Of a stretch of 64,000 nucleotides of DNA, positions 35,122-44,138 are shown in pieces; position 1 is the first letter of the stretch; each line of letters opens with the position of its first letter. Source of the stretch: Flammeovirga sp. SJP92 (GTDB lineage: Bacteria; Bacteroidota; Bacteroidia; Cytophagales; Flammeovirgaceae); assembly GCF_001583495.1 (NCBI RefSeq), contig NZ_LQAQ01000037.1, positions 1-64,000 of the forward strand, written 5' to 3'. Below the pieces are notes generated by a model. That model did not search any database. It was not told where the DNA came from and was given only the letters and a program-made list of their open reading frames with translations. A program made the translations under genes and the position numbers.

Positions 35122-35292
35122 ACTAAGCGGAGATCAAGTGCACCATAGGTGAGTTATATGTAAAATTTGTTGTCATACAATACAAATATGATAGATTATA
35201 TGTTCCTTTCCAAAACGGTATAACACTTCGAAAAACTTATTAAGAAAAAAGTGAAAAGCTACAAGCTCTATATAAGCACTCAGAAGCCTTAT

Positions 35293-35814
35293 CTATTGAA
35301 ATAATCTGTCAAAATATTGATCCCAAAGTTCTTGATGTTCTAAAGTTGGGAAGTTATACTTTGTACTACTCGCCACCATCAAAGAAGTAAAATAAACAGT
35401 GCCTTCAATAAACTCTTTGTCATCATGGACATCACCCCTAAAATCCTGGCATAAGGAATGAAACATTTCATGTACAATAAGTTGACATTCCATATGTTCA
35501 ATACCAATTTTAGTACTTGAAGGATTGATTTTTATATCTCTCATTACATTAGATTGACCATGAATATAAGAAGCCAAACCAGAGTCCCATTGTATTTTCA
35601 CTCTCTTATTCCTGAAGGTATAATTTCTCTTGTCTGCTTCTATAATAAAACGTTCTACATGTTTATGAAATATAGGAATGAGATCATCCGATGCATATTC
35701 AACAACGAGGTTTCTGGGAGAAACATCCATATCAAAGTAAGCACATGAGTTTAGAATAAACATCGGTAATAAAATGACAGTATTGAGTTTAATTCGGGTA
35801 AGTAAGGAAGTCAT
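35293..35814 (-). CDS. Zincin-like lipoprotein
   Basis: A 173-residue protein. Its signal sequence leads to the lipobox FILNSC (Cys about 24). HEMFH in LIVHEMFHSLCQDF is a HExxH zinc motif, and the downstream Glu in EFIEGTVYF could be the third ligand. Probably a small periplasmic metalloprotease. Some Bacteroidota proteins with this plan are named putative metallohydrolases. The substrate is unknown. Confidence 0.65.
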   Translation of the reverse strand: MTSLLTRIKLNTVILLPMFILNSCAYFDMDVSPRNLVVEYASDDLIPIFHKHVERFIIEADKRNYTFRNKRVKIQWDSGLASYIHGQSNVMRDIKINPSSTKIGIEHMECQLIVHEMFHSLCQDFRGDVHDDKEFIEGTVYFTSLMVASSTKYNFPTLEHQELWDQYFDRLFQ

Positions 35815-35934
35815 TATAACTTTGTTTAGGTTTAATCTAACCTAAAAATAACAGCTTAATATTAAATTAGCAAATATTTAATATTTAATTGTAATTTTTC
35901 AAGCTATAAGAAATTCCTTACTTTTTATTTTTTC

Positions 35935-36801
35935 TTAATGACCTGGCTCCCAAATCAAACGGCAGAAAGCACTTAATCTTTCGTTTTCTCTTGCTACAGG
36001 AATACCCGCTACAATACCAATTAATAAATTATCAGCCAATGCCACTCTCATTTGTGGTCTAATGGTCATATCAAAATCTTGATGCTCAAAAGTTTGGTTA
36101 AATTCTACACCAATAAAATTGGTGGTACCTGGAATCATATAATGCACACTGGGGTTAAACTCAAAAGAAGTTTCTAATCCTGATTGGTTAAAAATTTGTT
36201 CAATCTTAGGACCAGTATAAATTAAGGAGTGAAAATTTTGCCCCCATCTTTTCGCAATGACGAAAAATGGATTATATAAATTCCCTCTGACTAAAGGATT
36301 ACCAAACTGTTTAAAATCAGACAATAGAATTTCATTGATATAACCTAATGCCATGGTCATAGCCATCTTCTCACTCACAAAGAAACTCCACTGTGTTGCG
36401 AGCTTTAAACTTTCCAGGCGATCAGCAGGAATTGAGTCTGAAGAAACTCCTTTTTGAGGAGCATAAAATGTGAAAGGTAACTCTACCTCAAAACCCAAAC
36501 GGTTGATCGGTGCCCATTCATATTCTACCAATGCCTCGTATTTATCATAGTCTAAATTATCAACCAATTCCACACCCACGTTCCATTCTTTTTCACCTTT
36601 ACGTGCACCTAGATCTCGGATTAAGTCAATGTAAAGAGGCTCAGCATGAAGTACTTTTGCTGGGAGAGTTTTGTCTTGATAATTTTCTATAAATAAGCTA
36701 TCGATTTCTCTTTTCGTCTTTAGTTCATGCTGTTGTGCAAAAACACACAGAGAAGTCAATAAACTAATAAATATTGCCAATGCAATTTTTTTGATTGTCA
36801 T
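35935..36801 (-). CDS. Predicted outer-membrane beta-barrel protein
   Basis: A 288-residue protein with a signal peptide (ending LCVFAQ). The mature protein has alternating beta strands (LGFEVELPFTFYA, FIGVEFNQTFEHQD, MRVALADNLLIGIVAGI) and a HAEPLYIDLIRDLGARKG start block that recurs in Bacteroidota proteins of unknown function. I expect a barrel in the outer membrane; ligand unknown. Confidence 0.6.
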   Translation of the reverse strand: MTIKKIALAIFISLLTSLCVFAQQHELKTKREIDSLFIENYQDKTLPAKVLHAEPLYIDLIRDLGARKGEKEWNVGVELVDNLDYDKYEALVEYEWAPINRLGFEVELPFTFYAPQKGVSSDSIPADRLESLKLATQWSFFVSEKMAMTMALGYINEILLSDFKQFGNPLVRGNLYNPFFVIAKRWGQNFHSLIYTGPKIEQIFNQSGLETSFEFNPSVHYMIPGTTNFIGVEFNQTFEHQDFDMTIRPQMRVALADNLLIGIVAGIPVARENERLSAFCRLIWEPGH

Positions 36802-36877
36802 GAGGATAAAGTAAATAAACAGATGTTAGATTTAGAAATACTGTTGTGATTTGATTTTTCAAGCACAATACTAATAT

Positions 36878-36933
36878 AAGTACTAAGACAAAAGTATTTA
36901 ATATTAATTCTAATTATTGTTTTAGCACTAAAT
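36878..36933. mobile_element. Family 2 MITE fragment
   Basis: AAGTACTAAGACAAAAG at the left; TGTTTTAGCACTAAAT at the right is a weak partner. Located in the upstream region of the outer-membrane protein gene. Confidence 0.4.
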
Positions 36934-37064
36934 TGATAATAAGGTTCATCAAATCACACCCGCAAATATAATTATAGAAAATAATGTAGGGTTTGTTATA
37001 TAAAAAATGCCGAAAATTTAGATTAAATCTTCGACATTTGGCTTATCTAGTATTTTATCATCAA

Positions 37065-38135
37065 CTACTTTTCACTCAACATTTCATCCAATAAGGACAT
37101 TGAAACCTTATATACCTCGTATTTACCTCTTTTTTCTTCTGGTAAATGGATCTGAGATGTAGTGAAGTAAATTTCCCTTTCCAAATTTTTGGCAAATGAA
37201 TCTGCCCATCGGATTCGCGAATCTTCTAAAAGGCGAATTAATTTCCCCTCTTTTGTATATATATTAATACCGTTGGTTTCTAATCCCCCCAACCAAAGGT
37301 TTCCTTTTCGGTCAAACAACATTCCATCTGTTGCTGGAACCTCTGCCACTTTTTCAACACTTTCCTGTACCTTCTGTTCTGTTGCATTACTATCCAAAAG
37401 TACGGATGTATTCACCTTATATAAAGTGTGTGAAGTAAGTGCAATAAAATACAACTCTTTGTAATCTGGAGTCAATGCTATACCATCTGAAGCCACTGAA
37501 TTTTCCCATTTGATGCCATCACATATTAAATGATCCAGTTCAGATTGAACACTATTATGCCCCGTCAATAAACGTTTAGATGTTCCAGTTGCAAGGTCTA
37601 ATACAATGATTCCACCAATTCCAGAATCAGTGATATAAGCCACTTCTCTTTCGATGTCAATTCTAACATCGTTGTAGTACGAATTCGTAAAATAGTTCTC
37701 TTTTGGAAAGTCATACGATCTAATCAATTCATCTGTTTTAAGATCAAAAGCATACAAAACGGGTCCATTCTCTACTACTCCCTTAAACTGTTTATTGAAA
37801 GTGTCTAATACCCAAAGTCTGTTTTTGGCATCACAAACCACACTCTGAACTCCGTAGAAAGAAAAATCTCCTCTTTTGGTATTCCACATTTCCGAAGGAT
37901 AAGGGCGTGGTTTTCCATCTACAATTTCAGCAACCGAATAAGTTATACTATCGGTCCATGTAGGATAATTGACAAAAACTCTATTGTTTTTACTTACGGC
38001 AATTCCTGTCCATTGCTCAGCAGATTGAGCCACTAATGTTAGAGGGTCTTGCTCTTTTATTTCATTTGATTTTTGACAACCGATTATAAACTGGAGGCAA
38101 AAAATTAGATTTAGAATAAGATATTTGATATTCAT
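37065..38135 (-). CDS. MRJP/L-dopachrome tautomerase-related lipoprotein
   Basis: A 356-residue lipoprotein (FIIGC, Cys at 20). The blocks ISVSxNxRVFVNYPTW-like (VSKNNRVFVNYPTW), VVCDAKNRLWVLDT, YITDSGIGGIIVLDL and DGIALTPDYKELYFIAL match the major royal jelly/yellow protein family, a beta-propeller. Bacterial members are annotated as L-dopachrome tautomerase-related, but their substrates are unproven. Confidence 0.8.
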   Translation of the reverse strand: MNIKYLILNLIFCLQFIIGCQKSNEIKEQDPLTLVAQSAEQWTGIAVSKNNRVFVNYPTWTDSITYSVAEIVDGKPRPYPSEMWNTKRGDFSFYGVQSVVCDAKNRLWVLDTFNKQFKGVVENGPVLYAFDLKTDELIRSYDFPKENYFTNSYYNDVRIDIEREVAYITDSGIGGIIVLDLATGTSKRLLTGHNSVQSELDHLICDGIKWENSVASDGIALTPDYKELYFIALTSHTLYKVNTSVLLDSNATEQKVQESVEKVAEVPATDGMLFDRKGNLWLGGLETNGINIYTKEGKLIRLLEDSRIRWADSFAKNLEREIYFTTSQIHLPEEKRGKYEVYKVSMSLLDEMLSEK

Positions 38136-38381
38136 TTATTTAATATGAGATGAAGTAACAGGTACTAAAAAGTAACTAAGTATTTTGTTTTATTTTATAA
38201 ACAAAGCTATAAAACTTCAGATGATTCTTAAAATTTGTATAGTGCAAAATGTACTTTTTAGGAAGTGTTTAGAAATGTATATAATACAATTTTGTTAATT
38301 ATGTAATGCGGTATATAACAAAGTGAACTTTTAATTCACTCCAAATTTTTTCAAACGAATGTAGGATAATTTCTCCTTTTA

Positions 38382-39323
38382 CTAAAAAGGTAATTCTTCC
38401 TCCTTGAAAAATTGTGGATAGTCGTTTTTAGATGTAATTATTTTAATATCGCAAATTACACTTTCTTCGTTTACATCTTTGGCTCTGCAGTAAGAAATCA
38501 GACCTTCTTTTCCTTCATCAACCAACAATTTATTTCCTGCATTGATAGGATAATTTATAGCGGTCGCAATCGGTTTAACAACGCCTAAAACCCTTTCTGA
38601 GCGAGAAAAATAACTTAATACAAAACGTGTATCATCTGAGGTTGTATCTTGGATAAGTACTACTCTATTAGACAAGCTAGCCAACACTTTACACGCTTCT
38701 ATATACTTATATTCGTCATATATAATTTCAGGTGGAAAAGGAGAAATAACAGCAATCAAGTTGGAATGGAAAATGTCATTATCCGGGAGGTAAACCTGAT
38801 CAATTCCTGAAGAGACTACCTCCACATAAAAAGAGTCTTTGGAGTCTTTGACAATAGAAGAAACACCTCTCTGATGCATAATATTCAAGGTTATCTCATC
38901 TTCATCACTAAACTCTGTAATCTTTTGACTGATGATTTGTCCATGTTGATCAGGATTTTTTGTACCTATAATTCCAACACTGTATTCATTTAAAATCTCT
39001 TGATTTCCTGCCACATATAATACTGGCCAAAGCTCACTTACCTTTAAAATATTCTGAGGATAATGCTCATTCAAAAATGAAATAGGTTGAATTGAATACT
39101 TCTTGCAATTGTCTAAAATTTCAGAAGCGATAGCAATCCCTTTTTCTATATCTTCTATTGTAGTTTTATTAATTCTCTTCGTTTCCTCTAGGATAAGTGT
39201 GATAGCCTCTCTCACAGAGGACGTATTTTTTTCTGCATCGCTTAATGCTTTTGCATTTCTGAAAAGAAACTTTGGACCAAATCCACGAATATTTAATATT
39301 GACAAAATAAGAAATTCTATCAT
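38382..39323 (-). CDS. Divergent DprA-like protein
   Basis: A 313-residue protein. The opening LSILNIRGFGPKFLF looks like the HhH start of DprA, and PISFLNEHYPQNILKVSELW plus VLYVAGN and VGIIGTKNP follow the DprA Rossmann opening. The canonical SGxAxGID nucleotide/ssDNA loop is replaced by LNIMHQRGVSSIVKDS, while VSSGIDQVYLPDN remains. C-terminal blocks are DprA-like. DprA loads RecA onto incoming DNA; loss of the loop suggests a changed function. Confidence 0.65.
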   Translation of the reverse strand: MIEFLILSILNIRGFGPKFLFRNAKALSDAEKNTSSVREAITLILEETKRINKTTIEDIEKGIAIASEILDNCKKYSIQPISFLNEHYPQNILKVSELWPVLYVAGNQEILNEYSVGIIGTKNPDQHGQIISQKITEFSDEDEITLNIMHQRGVSSIVKDSKDSFYVEVVSSGIDQVYLPDNDIFHSNLIAVISPFPPEIIYDEYKYIEACKVLASLSNRVVLIQDTTSDDTRFVLSYFSRSERVLGVVKPIATAINYPINAGNKLLVDEGKEGLISYCRAKDVNEESVICDIKIITSKNDYPQFFKEEELPF

Positions 39324-39486
39324 TTTTCCAAGATTATTAATGAAGCATTGATTATAATGTAATATTACGGCGAAAATTTAGATTTTTTCTATGAAGTAAT
39401 AAAAAAAAGATACTATATTGCACATGGGTAAAGAATCATAGGTTAGTCACCTATATAAAAAAAACTAGTCGGAAATCTTTTCGACT

Positions 39487-39515
39487 AAAAGCATCCTGAT
39501 TTTCAGGATGCTTTT
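39487..39515 (-). terminator. Intrinsic terminator
   Basis: A 13-bp perfect stem (AAAAGCATCCTGA/TCAGGATGCTTTT) with a TTT loop, with T/A runs on both sides, so it may work both ways. It lies 6 bases from the stop of the GNAT gene. A second small stem (AGTCG/CGACT, 39468-39487) abuts it. Confidence 0.85.
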
Positions 39516-39520
39516 ATTAT

Positions 39521-40282
39521 TTATGCGTATTCGATAATTTTCCCTTCTTCTGTAAACCCAACTTTTCTAAAAATATTTTCAGAATCTTCAGAAGCTTGAG
39601 TTACTATTTTTTCTATTCCATTTTTCTTGGCATAATCAATCGCTTGTAAAACGAGTGCCTTACCAATGCCTTGCATTCTATTTTCTTTCATCACAGAAAG
39701 GTTATAGATTCCTGCCACTTTTGGATCAGATGGCGGAATAAACAACTCGATCACTCCAACTACTTGCCCACCTTGATAATAATTGAACATGATAGTATGT
39801 GTCTTTTTCAAAACTTCCATGTGTACATTATTATAGAAGTGTAATACATTCACATCAAACGGTTCCCAATTATTGGCAATTACAAATGCATTATCTATGA
39901 TATCTTGCTTTTCAGCGACTGTATTAATGTTTTCATTTGTATCTGATTTCAGATCATCAATCTTTGCCCAGAAACCTTTGCTACTTCCTGCTTCTTTGAC
40001 TCCTAATTTTTCAAAGATAGATTTTACATTATCTGTCAAGTTAAAATCACTGATCCAAATGCATGATTCTCTCAATCTGTTTTCAAAAAAAGATACGGCC
40101 GTTTTGAGGCTTTCTTCTTTCAATTCTTCTCCATTATGAATATGTATTACATTAAAGGTGTCAGCCTTTAAACCACTATCAATATAACTTAATCCATCAG
40201 CAGATAGTACCTGCATAATATTACATGTAGAAGCCAACACAGCCGCATGTTCTTTAAAATTTTGATCTATAAGTTCCTTCAT
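39521..40282 (-). CDS. GNAT-family N-acetyltransferase
   Basis: A 253-residue protein. The C-terminal half has the acetyl-CoA loop in LSVMKENRMQGIGKALVLQA (RxxGxG/A as RMQGIG) and ends with the GNAT strand VTQASEDSENIFRKVGF. The N-terminal half is a second, degenerate domain. The substrate is unknown. Confidence 0.85.
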   Translation of the reverse strand: MKELIDQNFKEHAAVLASTCNIMQVLSADGLSYIDSGLKADTFNVIHIHNGEELKEESLKTAVSFFENRLRESCIWISDFNLTDNVKSIFEKLGVKEAGSSKGFWAKIDDLKSDTNENINTVAEKQDIIDNAFVIANNWEPFDVNVLHFYNNVHMEVLKKTHTIMFNYYQGGQVVGVIELFIPPSDPKVAGIYNLSVMKENRMQGIGKALVLQAIDYAKKNGIEKIVTQASEDSENIFRKVGFTEEGKIIEYA

Positions 40283-40411
40283 TATTCCGTTGTTCTTGAA
40301 TTACAAAGGTAAAACTTTAAAATAAAATTAGGTTGTTAATAAAATATATGTAAATCCATGATTTTGCAATTTGACTTTCTATTTTCAAATTTATTTCATT
40401 TTTGCCCTAAA

Positions 40412-40447
40412 CAAAAAAGGCAGAGAAAAGTGCTACTTCCCTCTACC
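40412..40447 (-). terminator. Intrinsic terminator
   Basis: The minus strand reads GGTAGAG...CTCTGCC followed by TTTTTTG, 30 bases past the stop of the esterase-like gene. Confidence 0.6.
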
Positions 40448-40478
40448 TCAATCAATGTATTATTTTATGTCTACAGCA

Positions 40479-41882
40479 TTACAATGCTTTCTGATTTTTA
40501 TCTAAGATTTTCTGTTTTGAAAAACATGATGCTGGCAAACCTGACTCGTTAACCAATAACGGTACTGCTCTACTATTCCATCCGAACCTCACATACTTTG
40601 GTTTTTTGATTTTACCTAGCTCCAAAATTACAACTCCTCTGTGCACTTTTGCCTTTACAGTTTGGAAGTCGGTCTCTTCTCCAGAAACTTCAAAATCACC
40701 CTGATCACCTTCTTCAAAGTGCAAGCCTTTACTGTTTTTATAATAAACAAAAAGCTTCTTTCCTTCTTTGACTACTCTATCGAGTTCGGGAGATTCTACT
40801 AATTGGTTATCAATAACTTTATAGTGTTTCTTTAAAGCAATATTTGATAAACGAATGCCGATTTCATCTTTATTTTTTGCATGTAAATCATGAATATCAC
40901 CGATATCACTTGTCACTACCATTGCGGTTTTATTGATATGAAGCAGTTGTCTTTGGTGGTCTCTGATCACTGCTCCATGCGTCATTTTTTTATATTTATA
41001 CGGTGCAATCTGAACATAATAAAATGGGATTTTGCCAAATTGCTCATGCATATGGTGGATCAAAGTTGTCATTTGTTTTTTATAATCTCCCTTTTTATTA
41101 GGTTGATCTTTTCCATGAGACCAAAGAATCCCTGCGAACTTGTAATCTCTGTATTGATACATTAACGCATGATGCGAGATATCATAATGATGGAAACTGA
41201 AAGGCTGTTTTTCCACATCATCATCCAAATGTTCAATGGAAGAGAGTTCCTGTTCTAAAAAAGATTCCTCATGCCAGCTGTCAATAGGTTCGTCTCCCCA
41301 ATCTTGGACAACTACCCCAATTGGCACGTTTAGTTTTTCATTGAGATTTAATGAAAAATAGTAACTTAATTCGCTCCATTTTTCCAAAACAGCTTGACTG
41401 CATAATTCCCAATTACCACTGATATCTTCATGTACATACCCTTTTTCTTTAGGATGTACGGTCATTAATCTGATGTTTGGGTAAGATGATCTTTCAAAAA
41501 CTTCTTTGGGTAAATTGGCATGATCTTCAAAAGTTGAGGTGATGTTCGTTTGCCCTACAGCTAACCAAACTTCTCCTACTACAACATTTGTCAAATCAAT
41601 GTTCTTCTCTTCGGATTTGATAGAGATGACATAGCTTTTATATCCTCCTTTGGGCGTACTAATTTTCACCTTCCAGTTACTGTTATGGTCAACAGTAGTG
41701 GTAATGGATTGTCCCCATGAAGGATGAACTGTGATACTTTCTCCTGTTTTTCCCCAGCCCCATAGGGTTACTGTGGTATTCTGTTGTAATACCATGTTGC
41801 TAGAAAAAAGGTTACTTACAGATAAGGCATAGATTGGGTTAACAAAAACCCATAATACCATAAGAATTAATAGTTTTTTCAT
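40479..41882 (-). CDS. Sialate O-acetylesterase-like protein with altered nucleophile
   Basis: A 467-residue exported protein (signal peptide ending NPIYALS). It follows the SIAE/SASA plan: SNMVLQQNTTVTLWGWGK, VVVGEVWLAVGQTN, LNVPIGVVVQDWGDEPIDSW, GILWSHGKDQ and IHDLHAKNKDEIG. In active enzymes the second block is GQSN, whose Ser is the nucleophile; here it is GQTN. The block usually LWYQGESN is LWSHGKDQ. The late Asp/His pair is kept. The enzyme may use Thr, or may have lost activity. Confidence 0.75.
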   Translation of the reverse strand: MKKLLILMVLWVFVNPIYALSVSNLFSSNMVLQQNTTVTLWGWGKTGESITVHPSWGQSITTTVDHNSNWKVKISTPKGGYKSYVISIKSEEKNIDLTNVVVGEVWLAVGQTNITSTFEDHANLPKEVFERSSYPNIRLMTVHPKEKGYVHEDISGNWELCSQAVLEKWSELSYYFSLNLNEKLNVPIGVVVQDWGDEPIDSWHEESFLEQELSSIEHLDDDVEKQPFSFHHYDISHHALMYQYRDYKFAGILWSHGKDQPNKKGDYKKQMTTLIHHMHEQFGKIPFYYVQIAPYKYKKMTHGAVIRDHQRQLLHINKTAMVVTSDIGDIHDLHAKNKDEIGIRLSNIALKKHYKVIDNQLVESPELDRVVKEGKKLFVYYKNSKGLHFEEGDQGDFEVSGEETDFQTVKAKVHRGVVILELGKIKKPKYVRFGWNSRAVPLLVNESGLPASCFSKQKILDKNQKAL

Positions 41883-42187
41883 TATAATTTAAGAGTAACA
41901 TTAACAGTAGTCTATTGTTAGAAGCAAAAAGTATGAAGTTATAAGTGATATATAGCAGAGCTTCGTAGTAATAGTTACTGCATCAAAAAGTTTAAGTTAA
42001 TTGTTTAGTGTAAGTCGTTAATTTGTTGTCTATCAATCACACAGGATAGCAAGACTAGAAAACACTTCAGCAATTATAAAATGTTTTACATGAAAAAGCA
42101 AATATGACGTGTAAGAAATTAACTTATAACTATCTAATATTCAGTTAAATCAACAAAATTTTAATTACTCTTATTTAACAATGGTCA
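41883..42187. other. Gene-free stretch
   Basis: About 305 bp between the esterase-like gene and the response regulator. I see no gene, strong hairpin or repeat. Confidence 0.5.
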
Positions 42188-42865
42188 CTATATGTTTAAC
42201 TTATCGTAAACTAAATGCCTATATTTTTGACCGATGGGTACTTCTTTTCCTCTAATTTTAATTCTATTACCTTCCACAATATCAATGCTGTAGTTATTGA
42301 TCAAAAAAGATTTATGCACTCTGATGAAATTATCTTTTTCAGAAAGCAACTCTTCGAAATAGGAAAGTTTCTGATGACAAACCAAGCACTCATTTTCAAA
42401 GTGAAGTTTCACATAATTGCCATAAGCCTCTAGAAAGAGTAATTCCTTCTTATTTACTGCTTTTAGTTGCTTGTCTACTTTAATAAAAAAACGGTCATTT
42501 TCTGGAGCTTCAATTGGAGTTGGAATTTGTATTTTATGAAGCGCCGTCATAAAACGGCTGAAGCTAAATGGCTTGAGTAAATAATCCACAACATTGAGCT
42601 CAAAACCTTCCAAAGCAAACTCTTGATAGGCTGAAGTTACAATCACTTTGGGTGGAGAAGGTAAAGATCTTAGCATTTCAAAACCAGTCATTTTGGGCAT
42701 ATTGATATCTAAAAATAGAAGATCAATATTGGTGGTATGAAAAAAATCCATGGCTTCAAAAGCATCATATGCGTTTCCAATTTTCTCAAGATAAGGTACT
42801 TTTTCACAATACCCTTCAATGATTCTATGTGCTATGGGTTCGTCATCTATAATCAAATATCTCAT
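42188..42865 (-). CDS. LytTR-family response regulator
   Basis: A 225-residue protein. The receiver domain has acidic residues near the start (IIDDEP), the phosphoacceptor in LLFLDINMP (about Asp54) and a late Lys in YLLKPF. The C-terminal LytTR DNA-binding domain includes LLFLEAYGNYVKLHF and FIRVHKSFLINN. It overlaps the kinase stop by 4 bases (42862-42865), showing translational coupling. Confidence 0.92.
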   Translation of the reverse strand: MRYLIIDDEPIAHRIIEGYCEKVPYLEKIGNAYDAFEAMDFFHTTNIDLLFLDINMPKMTGFEMLRSLPSPPKVIVTSAYQEFALEGFELNVVDYLLKPFSFSRFMTALHKIQIPTPIEAPENDRFFIKVDKQLKAVNKKELLFLEAYGNYVKLHFENECLVCHQKLSYFEELLSEKDNFIRVHKSFLINNYSIDIVEGNRIKIRGKEVPIGQKYRHLVYDKLNI

Positions 42866-43977
42866 ACTAAGTCGATTATCAAAATTGCTTTATAAGTATC
42901 TATTGTATCAATAATTTCATAATGATGACGGTTAGGGTAAATCAATTCTAATCGCTTTTTTAGATTATCAATCCCTATACCGACTCTATGATCAATTAAA
43001 GCCTGATCAAAATTATTTTCAATAGTGAAACTAACTTGTGTACCTTCTTCTTCAATTTCCACGAAAATATAGGCATTCTCCACCAGCGTTTCTACACCAT
43101 GTTTGAAGGCATTTTCTAAGAGAATAATGTACAGTAAAGGTGCAATTTTAAAGTCAGATATCACAGAATTGATAAAATGAATTTGAACATTCTTTTGATA
43201 TCTTATTTTATGTAACTCAATGTAATTTTCTAAATAAGTGATTTCATTTTGAATGGCTACTTTTTCCTCCTTCCCTTCATAAATAGTGTAACGCATCATA
43301 TCACCCAACTTCAAGACCACTTCTGGTGCCTTATCTGATTTTTCTACTGTCAAACCGTAAAGATTATTCAACGTATTGAAGAAAAAATGGGGATTGATCT
43401 GGCTTTTTAATAATTGCAATTCAGCTCTTGCTTTTTCGTTTTTCAGAGTTTGTAGCCATTTCCATTGTTCATAAACCCAAAAAACGAAAAGAACAGGTAT
43501 GGTGAGTATTGTCATTACAACTACTTTTTCATATTGTTCGGCATTATCATCATTTCCTTGAACTAGGTAGACAAATAAGAACATTCCAAGGAAAAAGCCC
43601 CAGAAATACCTGTAATATTTCATAAAGAATTTTGGCATAATGGTATACACCAATCCATTGAAAAGTAAAACCACTAAGACAATGGTTACGGGATTTTCAT
43701 TGACCTGTGCGGCCTCATCATAGAGGCTTATGAAGATCATGAAAATAAAAGCCCCTGCCAATTTCATCAAGACAGGAATTTTCTTCTTCAAGTAAGAAAA
43801 ATGATAGGTAATAAATGACACTAGTAGAGACCAAAAAATCATCGCTACTGTAAATTCTTCTGTTTCTGTAATTGGAGTGATAATAATGCCCGCAATCATC
43901 ATTATCACTGCTAAAAGTCCTGTAATAGTAGAGCCTATGAGGATCGGTTTTCCGTATTTAGTTATTTTATTTTCCAT
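42862..43977 (-). CDS. LytS-like sensor histidine kinase
   Basis: A 371-residue kinase. About four to six N-terminal TM segments (residues 15-165) are followed by the His_kinase domain with INPHFFFNTLNNLYGL (phosphoacceptor His) and a C-terminal ATPase region with GIGIDNLKKRLELIY. It regulates through the coupled LytTR protein. The signal is unknown, and the membrane domain is not of the canonical 5TM LytS type. Confidence 0.9.
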   Translation of the reverse strand: MENKITKYGKPILIGSTITGLLAVIMMIAGIIITPITETEEFTVAMIFWSLLVSFITYHFSYLKKKIPVLMKLAGAFIFMIFISLYDEAAQVNENPVTIVLVVLLFNGLVYTIMPKFFMKYYRYFWGFFLGMFLFVYLVQGNDDNAEQYEKVVVMTILTIPVLFVFWVYEQWKWLQTLKNEKARAELQLLKSQINPHFFFNTLNNLYGLTVEKSDKAPEVVLKLGDMMRYTIYEGKEEKVAIQNEITYLENYIELHKIRYQKNVQIHFINSVISDFKIAPLLYIILLENAFKHGVETLVENAYIFVEIEEEGTQVSFTIENNFDQALIDHRVGIGIDNLKKRLELIYPNRHHYEIIDTIDTYKAILIIDLV

Positions 43978-44075
43978 ACTTCAAAGGTAGTTGCTGTGCC
44001 ATAAGTCAACAATTATTTTATTTGAACGCAGAATTTTGGGTGATGAACGATTGAAATATCAGGATCAAATGTAGG

Positions 44076-44120
44076 AAAACAAAAGCAACCCACTATTCAT
44101 TGCACTATAATAGTGGATTG
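44076..44120 (-). terminator. Intrinsic terminator
   Basis: The minus strand pairs CAATCCACTATT with AATAGTGGGTTG (11 of 12), then CTTTTGTTTTCC. It lies 19 bases past the stop of the phosphatase gene. Confidence 0.75.
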
Positions 44121-44138
44121 CTATGGGGAAAAGTGTTC

